Assembly (NCBI GenBank): GCA_003551865.1 | Contig: PUNU01000267.1 | Span: forward strand, 1 to 9,505 | Length of the DNA: 9,505 nt | Direction: 5' to 3' | Source of the DNA: Syntrophomonadaceae bacterium | GTDB lineage: Bacteria; Bacillota_D; Dethiobacteria; DTU022 | Shown: positions 1-5,977 of the stretch, in pieces | Layout of the letters: every line of letters begins with the position of its first letter | How positions within the stretch are numbered: the stretch's first letter is position 1 | Notes under the pieces: model-generated | Databases searched by the model: none | What the model was told of the DNA's origin: nothing | What the model saw: only the letters and a program-made list of their open reading frames with translations | Position numbers and translations under genes: made by a program

Positions 1-166
1 ATGCTTGAACTTTGTTGAATATAAGTCTGTCATTTTCTATTTCCTTCTTCCTTTGGATTAAAGGAAAATTTCCCAGACTTAATTCTACCAAAATAACTTC
101 CCAGACTAAATGCTACACCTTCGTCCACTGTGGAACTTACTTTGGGAATTTACTAGTGAAAAGCTG
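1..166. other. AT-rich stretch without a convincing gene
   Basis: No reading frame here has a good ribosome binding site or a recognisable protein. The only structure seen is the tandem repeat at 70-117. The base composition is more AT-rich than the genes to the right, as expected for an intergenic region or the eroded edge of a mobile element. Confidence 0.5.
70..117. repeat. Two tandem 28-bp-spaced direct repeats
   Basis: TTCCCAGACT occurs at 70-79 and again at 98-107. The similarity continues for about 19-20 bases with two differences (the units read on as TAATTCTACC and AAATGCTACA). The period is 28 bp. Closely spaced direct repeats of about 20 bp are typical of the transposase-binding ends of some insertion sequences, for example the IS21 family. 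That assignment is an inference, because no transposase is in the window and neither boundary is defined. Confidence 0.4.
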
Positions 167-242
167 TGCCATGGGGACGGTTCGAGCGTTCCGAAGCGCA
201 GCGAAGGCCGAAGGGAAAACGATGGAACCGTCCCCTATGGCA
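167..242. repeat. Long-armed stem-loop repeat, copy 1
   Basis: An inverted repeat has outer arms TGCCATGGGGACGGTTC (167-183) and GAACCGTCCCCTATGGCA (225-242). The arms are complementary except for one extra base, and a central segment of about 40 bases separates them. A second copy lies at 8034-8123 with the same arms and flanking bases but a different centre. In the stem, one base pair differs by a compensatory change (G-C here, A-T there). Elements with GGGGACGGTTC-type arms are, from memory, abundant in genomes of Desulfotomaculum-like clostridia. They are probably non-autonomous REP/MITE-like repeats. Confidence 0.7.
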
Positions 243-290
243 TAGCGGTTTAGGCCTGAGTAGTTACATTATCACAACAACTCTTTACCT

Positions 291-624
291 GGCACTCAGC
301 ACTTTAACAAACCTTTTATAGACATAATGGAAATGCCGGTCCCGCTTTGCAGCACGCGGGTTATAATGGCAGCGTGAACCACCATTAAAGAGCCCCATAC
401 AAGGAGGGCTTGTTAAATGTTTTTCTGCCTTCGCATAGTGTTGGCCTGATGCTTGAAAAGAAGGTTTTTGGGGCAGAATACTGTGTGGGTTTCAAACACG
501 CGGACGGCCCGCGTGCTCCATATAAAGCGCGCCGCAGGCCGGCCCGCCCCCGGCACTCAGCGGGCTATGCTTACGGCAAGAAGCCAGAAAATATCATAAG
601 CGCTTTGTTAAGGGGTTGAGTGCC
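291..624. repeat. Imperfect inverted repeat enclosing about 330 bp
   Basis: The sequence at 291-312 (GGCACTCAGCACTTTAACAA and two more bases) matches the reverse complement of 603-624 at 15 of the first 18 bases and at the next four. The interval carries no recognisable gene. It contains a GC-rich block near 500-560 and a hairpin covering a good Shine-Dalgarno sequence at 383-419. A third related GGCACTCAGC occurs at 551-560 and can pair with 616-625. The interval could be a MITE or relic of a mobile element. No target-site duplication is obvious. Confidence 0.35.
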
Positions 625-676
625 GGCTTGTCATAAAAGCAAATTAAAAACAGAACAAACTTAATTGACAGGGCAT
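618..676. repeat. Interspersed repeat, solo end (partner at 7941-7999)
   Basis: These 59 bases align without gaps to 7941-7999 at about 78 percent identity. The best-conserved part is ATTAAAAACAGAACAA followed by ATTGACAGGGCA. At 7.9 kb the same sequence forms the right part of an 88-bp element with terminal inverted repeats. Here the left terminus is not found, so this looks like a truncated or rearranged copy. Confidence 0.55.
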
Positions 677-703
677 CAGCCAACTCATAGGGCGCTGATT
701 TTT
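675..703 (+). terminator. Weak hairpin with T tract
   Basis: ATCAGC (675-680) pairs with GCTGAT (694-699), and TTTT follows (700-703). The stem is only 6 bp with a 13-nt loop that can add a few GC pairs. The T tract points along the plus strand, where no gene upstream is supported. The minus-strand operon ending at 722 has no clear intrinsic terminator of its own here. The hairpin could simply be part of the neighbouring repeat. Confidence 0.2.
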
Positions 704-721
704 GCCTGGCGGGTAAGCTGT

Positions 722-1192
722 TTATTCATTGATCTGGCGGAGTCCGATGTAATTACCCGGTTGGAAAAACATTAGGAAAAGATAATGTAAAGGCTTCCCG
801 TGGGGTTCACAAAACAAATTGACCATGCCGCCCTCAGGAACATTTATTTGCAGCGGCCTGCTTTTCATCCAGTCCTTCCGCAGCTGAACAACGTGCTTAC
901 CGGGTTTAACTGGAAAGGCTTCGCGCCGGCCTTTTTTAATTTTCCCAACCTCCCGGTCATCGATAAACACGCGATAAGCCTCCCAACTATCTACAATAGC
1001 GCTTGCGTGCCTCTGCATTACCACTTTACCCGAATGCAATTCTTCATCCATTGAAGCGGTAGCTTTAAAGCCGGTCTCTTGTTGTTCTTTGATCTCATTA
1101 CCTTGAGCTTTTTGCTCTTCGATTTTGGCCCCACAGGCGAAGCAGAATTTTGCCTCGGTGACATTTTCGGCACCACATTTAACGCAATACAT
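722..1192 (-). CDS. Zinc-ribbon protein with PEGA-like domain
   Basis: A 156-residue protein of unknown specific function. Residues 3-20 form an N-terminal zinc ribbon with two CxxC knuckles (C3/C6 and C17/C20). A charged, probably flexible linker follows (about 24-70). Residues 73-118 look like a small beta domain: the pattern IDDREVGK, then VKPGKHVVQL, resembles PEGA-type repeats, which in other proteins sit next to membrane or cell-surface modules. The C terminus is hydrophobic around LHYLFLMFF (135-143) but too short for a confident membrane helix, and no signal peptide is present. The ATG at 1192 has GAGGGG upstream and starts 16 bases after the synthetase stop codon, so the two genes are very likely co-transcribed. 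A structural or regulatory accessory role is only a guess. Confidence 0.85.
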   Translation of the reverse strand: MYCVKCGAENVTEAKFCFACGAKIEEQKAQGNEIKEQQETGFKATASMDEELHSGKVVMQRHASAIVDSWEAYRVFIDDREVGKIKKGRREAFPVKPGKHVVQLRKDWMKSRPLQINVPEGGMVNLFCEPHGKPLHYLFLMFFQPGNYIGLRQINE

Positions 1193-1208
1193 TTACCCAG
1201 CCCCTCAA

Positions 1209-3023
1209 CTATGAAGTCGTTTGATTCATATCGGTTTGATATAAATTATCAATCAATTGTGCGTAGTTCCTGTTAACAACGTGACGTTTAACTTTTAGAG
1301 TCGGTGTCAGTTCTCCGGATTCGATCGTGAAGTCCTGGGGCAGAACAGTCCATTTCTTTATAGTTTCGTACCGTCCCAACAGAGTGTTAATTTCAGAAAT
1401 TATAGTTTCCAATGTATCTTTAACTTCAGGCAGCGATGCAAGTTCTTCAAAGTTTTGATACTGTATTTCTTTCTGATCGGCCCAGGAGATCAGCGCTTCC
1501 TGGTCCAGGGTAAAAATTGCCGTTAAGTATGGACGTCTGTCACCAATTACTACGGCATTGCTGATAAGCTCATTTGACTTTATCAAGTTTTCGATAGGCT
1601 GTGGGGCAATATTTTTACCGCCTGCAGTTATAATTAGATCCTTTTTACGATCAGTGATGGTGAGGTATCCTTCTTCATCCAGTAGACCAATATCCCCGGT
1701 GTGAAACCATTCACCATCGAAACTTTCTGCTGTAGCTTCAGGATCGTTAAAATAACCTTTAAAAACATTACTGCCCCTGATCAGTATTTCACCGTCTTCT
1801 GCTATTTTAAGTTCAATCCCGGGAAAAGGCTGCCCCACATTACCCAGCTTAATGCGATCTGAACGGTGAATGGTGGTAACAGCACAGGTTTCGGTCTGTC
1901 CGTATATTTCTCGAACCGGGATATCGATTGCATGGAAAAACTCGAGAATTTCCTTTTTGATCGGGGCTGCTCCGGAAGCGAGCACCCTGATCCGATCAAA
2001 CCCGATAGCTTCTTTAAGCTTACTGAATACCAATTTTTGGGCCAGGCCATATTTTGTTTTCACAGAAAGTGGTACGCTTTGCCCGGATTGCTCACAGCCT
2101 ACCCGCTCCCCGCCGACTTTTGTTGCCCAGCGAGCCAGTTTGCCTTTAAAACCCGGCATGTTTTCAAGCCTTGATTGTATTCCTTCATAAAATTTTTCAT
2201 ATAACCTGGGAACAGCAAAGAAAATAGTCGGCCTGGTTTTTTTTAGGTCCTCGGGTAACGTCTCCAGGCCTTTGCCGAAACAGGTGGTGGCGCCAAGGTA
2301 TACGGAAATAAAGCAGCTCAGCATTCGTTCGGCGATATGGGCCAGGGGTAAAAAGGAAAGGTTGTACTCTTCTCCGTCTTCAGCCACGCCAACGGTGTCG
2401 ATCAGGTGCTTGATTGCGGAAAGCATATTGTGGTGAGAAATCATCGCTCCCTTGGGGTAACCGGTAGTGCCCGATGTGTAAACGATCGTGAAAATATCTT
2501 CCGGAGAAATGCTGCTTGCAATTTCTTTTAATTCGTCCCTGCTCCGTTTTTCACCGAGATGCCTGACATTATCGAGTGTTAGTACTGCTTGGTCTGCACT
2601 GTTTACATTCTCCATGACAATGATTTTCTCCAGCTGTGGCAGATCACTTTTGATATTTAAGATAACATCCAGCAATGCTGCGTTTTCCACTATGATAAAT
2701 TTGGATTGAGAATGATTGATAATATAGCGGATTTGCTCTGGAGGAAGTGTCACATAAATAGGGACAGATACCCCTCCGGCACAGATTACCCCCAGATCCG
2801 CTTCCAACCATTCATGGCGGTTTCCCCCGATTATTGCAACAGCTTCTTTAGGTTTTAGACCAAGCTCTATAAAACCCAGTGCGGTTAAGGCTGCTCGCTC
2901 ACCGTATTCATGCCAGGAATATTCTTGCACCTCGTCTTCGTCAAAACAGCGCAGTGCGATTGTTCCCTCTCCACTGCTTTCAACCCGGTCCCAAAACAAT
3001 TCTGGAATAGTCTTTGCGTTCAT
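1209..3023 (-). CDS. Long-chain acyl-CoA synthetase (AMP-forming)
   Basis: A 604-residue member of the adenylate-forming superfamily, closest in layout to long-chain fatty acid CoA ligases (COG1022, FadD15-like). Such enzymes activate a carboxylic acid with ATP to an acyl-AMP and transfer it to CoA in the cytoplasm. Visible motifs, numbered from the chosen start, are the phosphate-binding loop YTSGTTGYPKG (182-192), the A5 motif YGQTET (374-379), the HTGD aspartate region (441-444), the hinge DRKKD (458-462) and the C-terminal LTPTLKVKR carrying the catalytic lysine (about K578). Length is normal for the family. The frame is open to 3080, but the ATG at 3023 is preceded by AGGAGG seven bases upstream and begins the usual N terminus, so it is preferred. 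It lies 80 bp downstream of the dehydratase gene. The true acid substrate cannot be read from sequence. Chain lengths other than long are possible given the neighbour. Confidence 0.93.
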   Translation of the reverse strand: MNAKTIPELFWDRVESSGEGTIALRCFDEDEVQEYSWHEYGERAALTALGFIELGLKPKEAVAIIGGNRHEWLEADLGVICAGGVSVPIYVTLPPEQIRYIINHSQSKFIIVENAALLDVILNIKSDLPQLEKIIVMENVNSADQAVLTLDNVRHLGEKRSRDELKEIASSISPEDIFTIVYTSGTTGYPKGAMISHHNMLSAIKHLIDTVGVAEDGEEYNLSFLPLAHIAERMLSCFISVYLGATTCFGKGLETLPEDLKKTRPTIFFAVPRLYEKFYEGIQSRLENMPGFKGKLARWATKVGGERVGCEQSGQSVPLSVKTKYGLAQKLVFSKLKEAIGFDRIRVLASGAAPIKKEILEFFHAIDIPVREIYGQTETCAVTTIHRSDRIKLGNVGQPFPGIELKIAEDGEILIRGSNVFKGYFNDPEATAESFDGEWFHTGDIGLLDEEGYLTITDRKKDLIITAGGKNIAPQPIENLIKSNELISNAVVIGDRRPYLTAIFTLDQEALISWADQKEIQYQNFEELASLPEVKDTLETIISEINTLLGRYETIKKWTVLPQDFTIESGELTPTLKVKRHVVNRNYAQLIDNLYQTDMNQTTS

Positions 3024-3103
3024 AAAAATTCCTCCTAATTTTGAGTCAAGCTTGGGGATTAAGCTCCCTTTTCTCTTCAAGGCCCCAAAACTTCTTTGTT
3101 AAT

Positions 3104-4537
3104 TTAACCCTCAATACCCGCAAGGCGTTTAACAATATTCTTCTTCTCCTCCAGGTCGTACTGGTTACGAATAGCTATTTTTTCCATAATTGGCGATCCT
3201 CCACCATGCAAGCCGCCAACCTGGGCCATTCCGGAGAGAGACGAACAAAGCATGTCGGATAAAAAACGAAAGCAGCGATGCTGTTCTTCAGCGGAAACTC
3301 CACTGCGCCGCATAATATATTTTTCGAGGTGCTCTTTTGTATTGGGAGAAAAGAAATCGTCTTCATAGGGTAATGTAGCCGGCAGTCCACCAGCCAGGTC
3401 GGCCAGGATTTCATATTCATGGTAGATATTCATGCCTGCATGATAGCGGGAAACATTAGTGTAGACAATATCGGGAATGTATGTACCGGACGAGGACTTT
3501 GTCGATTTTACCGCCGCGGCGATTCCGGCGCTGTAACATAATTCGGCAACCGTGATCAAGTCAGACAGTTTGTCTTTGACATGCGAGGCATCGGCAACGC
3601 CGTTATAATCAGCGACCAGGCTGGCCGCACCCATCATTATGTCGGTAACCGCCGGCTTACACCCGCTGTAACTGTGCCGATGGTAGGTGGCAAACATTGC
3701 GGCGGCCATGCCGGCGAAAAGAGGCTCCCCACATAAAAAAACCCGGTCCCAGGGAACAAACACATCGTCAAATACAGTCATTGAATCAGCAATACCGTAT
3801 TGATGCATCGGAGTTTTCAGGTATTTGCGCTCTCGAGGAGTGGTAAAACGGACAATTTGTTTTACCCCCTTGGTGTCCGCCGGGATGGCAAAAGCAACCG
3901 ACCAGTCACTGTCCTGTTCGGTCATCAAGCGAGTCGGGACTGCAATGATTTCATCACAAAACGGTGCTCCCGAATTATGAGCTTTGCATCCCCTGACTAC
4001 GATTCCGTCCTTCTTTTTTTCCACAACCCGCAGATACAGATCAGGATCACCCTGCTGATGAGGACGCAGAGAACGGTCTCCTTTAACATCACTCTGGGCG
4101 CAATTGCCGACAAGATCATTTTTTTGAAAATACTTTAAAAACTCTTCCAGGCGTTGGTGGTATTCAGTTCCCATGGCATCGTCTGCTTCCTTGGTAACAA
4201 CGGAAAGACCGTTTAGAGCGTCTATGCCCATGCAGCGCTGCATGCAACCGCCCACTTTCTGACAGATCTTGCGGGTCATTTCTTGTTTCTTTAACAGGTC
4301 GTCGCTGCTGCGGTGGATATGGCAGAAACGGTTGATTTTCTCGCCGGTAAGATGAGATGTTGCCGTCAGCAGACTTTCCAACTCAGGTTCCTGCGCCCAA
4401 CGAAAGGTTTGCTCGATTAAATTAATTCCCGGCTGCAGTCGAGAATCGGTTCTTTCGATTAAGCTACCACCCATGTATACATTACTGCGCATTGATTTTA
4501 AACGTTCCCTGTATTGTTCCGGTGAGGCCAAACCCAT
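3104..4537 (-). CDS. abfD: 4-Hydroxybutyryl-CoA dehydratase / vinylacetyl-CoA isomerase family enzyme
   Basis: A 477-residue member of the 4-hydroxyphenylacetate 3-hydroxylase (HpaB/AbfD) family. AbfD dehydrates 4-hydroxybutyryl-CoA to crotonyl-CoA by a ketyl-radical mechanism using FAD and a [4Fe-4S] cluster, and isomerises vinylacetyl-CoA. In the Clostridium aminobutyricum enzyme the cluster ligands are C99, C103, H292 and C299, with Y296 and K300 nearby. Here C98, C102, H286, Y290, C293 and K294 occur with identical spacing within each motif, so this is the iron-sulphur branch and not a flavin monooxygenase. The position expected for T190 appears to be S189 (my alignment by eye), a mild deviation. 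ATG 4537 follows GGGGGA seven bases upstream. It is the first gene of the leftward operon. The enzyme is expected to be cytoplasmic, tetrameric and oxygen-sensitive. No other 4-hydroxybutyrate pathway gene is in the window, so the exact substrate is open. Confidence 0.88.
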   Translation of the reverse strand: MGLASPEQYRERLKSMRSNVYMGGSLIERTDSRLQPGINLIEQTFRWAQEPELESLLTATSHLTGEKINRFCHIHRSSDDLLKKQEMTRKICQKVGGCMQRCMGIDALNGLSVVTKEADDAMGTEYHQRLEEFLKYFQKNDLVGNCAQSDVKGDRSLRPHQQGDPDLYLRVVEKKKDGIVVRGCKAHNSGAPFCDEIIAVPTRLMTEQDSDWSVAFAIPADTKGVKQIVRFTTPRERKYLKTPMHQYGIADSMTVFDDVFVPWDRVFLCGEPLFAGMAAAMFATYHRHSYSGCKPAVTDIMMGAASLVADYNGVADASHVKDKLSDLITVAELCYSAGIAAAVKSTKSSSGTYIPDIVYTNVSRYHAGMNIYHEYEILADLAGGLPATLPYEDDFFSPNTKEHLEKYIMRRSGVSAEEQHRCFRFLSDMLCSSLSGMAQVGGLHGGGSPIMEKIAIRNQYDLEEKKNIVKRLAGIEG

Positions 4538-4552
4538 TAATATTCCCCCTAT

Positions 4553-4561
4553 CGTGTTTAC
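4553..4561 (-). promoter_or_regulatory. GTAAACACG box upstream of the dehydratase gene
   Basis: Read on the minus strand, this is GTAAACACG, 15 bases before the dehydratase ATG. The identical nonamer occurs on the plus strand at 4731-4739 in the repeat cluster upstream of the regulator. A box on each side of a divergent promoter region suggests one regulator acting on both transcripts. This is an inference from two sites. Confidence 0.4.
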
Positions 4562-4598
4562 GCACAGTTGTTCATGAAAGCTGATAACTTTTTATTGA

Positions 4599-4665
4599 CA
4601 ACCAGTGCATTTTTTATTACGGTTAGTTTAGTATATTTATTCAGTTTAATCAATATATTTACCAT
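4599..4665 (-). promoter_or_regulatory. Candidate promoter(s) for the dehydratase-synthetase operon
   Basis: The minus strand here is strongly AT-rich and offers overlapping sigma-A-like choices: TTGATT, 17 bases, TAAACT; and further upstream TTGAAT, 17 bases, TAAACT. Neither is close to consensus. They are placed sensibly upstream of the dehydratase start and leave a 5' leader of roughly 70-100 nt. Confidence 0.35.
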
Positions 4666-4695
4666 ATTCAAAATAATAAATTTAGCCCTTTATTT

Positions 4696-4724
4696 TTGAT
4701 TTGTTTTGAAGTAATATATGATAA
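4696..4724 (+). promoter_or_regulatory. Candidate promoter of the regulator gene
   Basis: TTGATT (4696-4701) is followed by TATGAT (4717-4722, spacer 15) or TGATAA (4719-4724, spacer 17). The predicted transcription start near 4730 falls directly on the GTAAAYA box cluster. That is a usual position for autorepression by a TetR-type protein. Confidence 0.35.
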
Positions 4725-4730
4725 AAGCAT

Positions 4731-4765
4731 GTAAACACGTGTAAATACCGTGTAATGTAAATAAC
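4731..4765 (+). promoter_or_regulatory. Cluster of GTAAAYA boxes, putative operator
   Basis: Three direct copies are visible: GTAAACA at 4731, GTAAATA at 4741 and GTAAATA at 4757, with a partial GTGTAAT at 4750. The first two overlap the perfect palindrome ACACGTGT (4735-4742). The cluster lies between the candidate promoter and the start of the MerR-TetR regulator. Mixed direct and inverted symmetry would suit a protein with two kinds of DNA-binding domain, but this is speculative. Confidence 0.45.
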
Positions 4766-4780
4766 CCGGGGTGTTGTGAA

Positions 4781-5650
4781 TTGAAAACAGAGCTATCGGT
4801 AATGCGAATAGGTGAACTGGCCAGGCGATCCGGCATTAAAAAGGAATTAATTCACTATTATTTGCGCAGGCAATATCTTCACCCTCCGCTGAGCAAAAAA
4901 GGTAATCAGGCTTATTATGATAAGAGCCACCTTGATAGACTTATGTTTATTAAAGAATGTAAGGAGATGGGCACCCCTCTTTCTTATACTGTGGAATTGT
5001 GGGAAAAAGAAGCCAGCAGAATGAAGAGCAAAAGTCACCGGAGGATGAGCGGTTACCAGGATTCCACGACCAGGCAAGAGATAGTAGAGAAAGCCTCTTC
5101 GGTTTTTTTGGACAAAGGCTATCGCAACGCTTCAATATCTGAAATTGTTAGCAGAGTCGGTATCACCAAACCCGCTTTGTATTACTATTTTCGAAATAAA
5201 AAAGATCTTTACTTTGCCTGTCTCGATAACATTGTTCAATCTTTTGCCAGCAATACACTGGAACAAATTAAAAACGAAACTGATCCGTTGAAAAGGATAG
5301 AAATGCGCGGTCTTGCCGCTATGTCACTTACCTCGGAGCTTATTACTATCTTTCATTTAATTAAAGAAACCCTGCGCCATGAGGAAGAACAGGAACAGAA
5401 AAGGGTTACATCAATTTTGCGCCAATACTGGGTAGATCCATTAATAAAGGACATTGAACGTGGAATTGAAAAAGGATTATTTCGTCCTCTTGAAAGTGAA
5501 ATTATTGGGTTTGTTCTCTTTTCTATTTTGGAAACATATTCCTACCGGGTGATGATCGATTCGCGTTACAGCGATGATCATATTGCCAAAGAGGCATTTG
5601 ATTTTATATTAAAAGGCCTTTTGGAAAATACAGTGAAAACCCCGTCTTGA
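4781..5650 (+). CDS. MerR-TetR fusion transcriptional regulator
   Basis: A 289-residue protein with two DNA-binding domains in series. Residues 8-76 form a MerR-type winged helix (RIGELARRSG opening, wing GNQAYYDKSHLDRL, then FIKECKEMG). After a basic linker (80-95), residues 97-145 form a TetR-type helix-turn-helix (ISEIVSRVGITKPALYYYF). Residues 150-285 look like an all-helical TetR ligand and dimerisation domain. The TetR part resembles regulators of fatty-acid degradation genes, so an acyl-CoA or acid effector is plausible given the divergent dehydratase-synthetase operon. The start is taken as TTG at 4781, with GGGGTG seven bases upstream. ATG 4802, at the first residues of the MerR domain, is the alternative but has only a weak GAG. 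The stop codon overlaps the -35 box of the tRNA promoter. Autoregulation through the boxes at 4731-4765 is likely but unproven. Confidence 0.88.
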   Translation: MKTELSVMRIGELARRSGIKKELIHYYLRRQYLHPPLSKKGNQAYYDKSHLDRLMFIKECKEMGTPLSYTVELWEKEASRMKSKSHRRMSGYQDSTTRQEIVEKASSVFLDKGYRNASISEIVSRVGITKPALYYYFRNKKDLYFACLDNIVQSFASNTLEQIKNETDPLKRIEMRGLAAMSLTSELITIFHLIKETLRHEEEQEQKRVTSILRQYWVDPLIKDIERGIEKGLFRPLESEIIGFVLFSILETYSYRVMIDSRYSDDHIAKEAFDFILKGLLENTVKTPS

Positions 5651-5675
5651 CAACTTGAGAAAACTTTTATAGAAT
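5647..5675 (+). promoter_or_regulatory. Consensus-like promoter of the tRNA operon
   Basis: TTGACA (5647-5652), 17 bases, TAGAAT (5670-5675): a perfect -35 and a five-of-six -10 box at ideal spacing. It overlaps the stop codon of the regulator gene and lies about 60 bases upstream of tRNA-Tyr, fitting a strong stable-RNA promoter. Confidence 0.75.
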
Positions 5676-5737
5676 ATGCTTTGACTAAAGGATGTATGTT
5701 TGGCACAGGGCCGAAGTCCTTTGGCGGATAAAAAAGT

Positions 5738-5824
5738 GGAGAGGTACCCAAGTTGGCCAAAGGGGGCAGACTGTAAATCTGCTGGCGTTCGCCTTCACTG
5801 GTTCGAATCCAGTCCTCTCCACCA
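5738..5824 (+). tRNA. tRNA-Tyr (GUA)
   Basis: An 87-nt class II tRNA. Acceptor GGAGAGG (5738-5744) pairs perfectly with CCTCTCC (5814-5820), followed by discriminator A and an encoded CCA. The anticodon stem CAGA/TCTG encloses loop CTGTAAA with anticodon GTA at 5773-5775. The long variable arm around GCTGGCGTTCGCC and the T loop GTTCGAATC are as expected for bacterial tyrosine tRNA. It is first of two tRNAs and is separated from tRNA-Lys by only 6 nt. Confidence 0.97.
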
Positions 5825-5830
5825 CAGCAA

Positions 5831-5906
5831 GGGCCATTAGCTCAGTTGGTAGAGCACCTGACTTTTAATCAGGGTGTCCCAGGTTCGATCCCTGGATGGC
5901 TCACCA
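5831..5906 (+). tRNA. tRNA-Lys (UUU)
   Basis: A 76-nt class I tRNA. Acceptor GGGCCAT pairs with ATGGCTC (5896-5902, one G-T wobble), then discriminator A and encoded CCA. The anticodon stem CCTGA/TCAGG encloses loop CTTTTAA with anticodon TTT at 5864-5866. D arm AGCTCAGTTGGTAGAGC and T loop GTTCGATCC are canonical. It is co-transcribed with tRNA-Tyr and ends 13 bases before a terminator. Confidence 0.97.
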
Positions 5907-5919
5907 CCAAAAAACACCG

Positions 5920-5957
5920 AAAGGACGGGAAAAATCAAGCCCCGTCCTTTCTTTATG
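5920..5957 (+). terminator. Intrinsic terminator of the tRNA operon
   Basis: AAAGGACGGG (5920-5929) pairs perfectly with CCCGTCCTTT (5941-5950) around an 11-nt loop, and is followed by a T-rich CTTTATGTTT. The position directly after tRNA-Lys ends the two-tRNA transcript. The stem is symmetrical and A-rich upstream, so it may also terminate the small minus-strand gene at 5978-6151. Confidence 0.8.
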
Positions 5958-5977
5958 TTTGGTAAATGTCCTCCAGC

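Noticed and set aside
12..245. Plus-strand 77-codon frame at the left edge
   Set aside because: It runs through the tandem repeats and into stem-loop copy 1, has no Shine-Dalgarno sequence, and encodes no recognisable protein.
330..368. Shared AAATGCCGG and GCGGGTTATAAT with 6269-6316
   Set aside because: A 12-base match between two places in 9.5 kb is expected by chance, and the sequences between and around the two matches do not align.
3024..3080. 19-residue N-terminal extension of the acyl-CoA synthetase
   Set aside because: The internal ATG at 3023 has AGGAGG at ideal spacing and starts the normal family N terminus. The upstream ATG lacks such a site.
5880..5910. Integration (att) site at the tRNA-Lys 3' end
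   Set aside because: No second copy of the tRNA 3' sequence and no integrase gene are found in the window.
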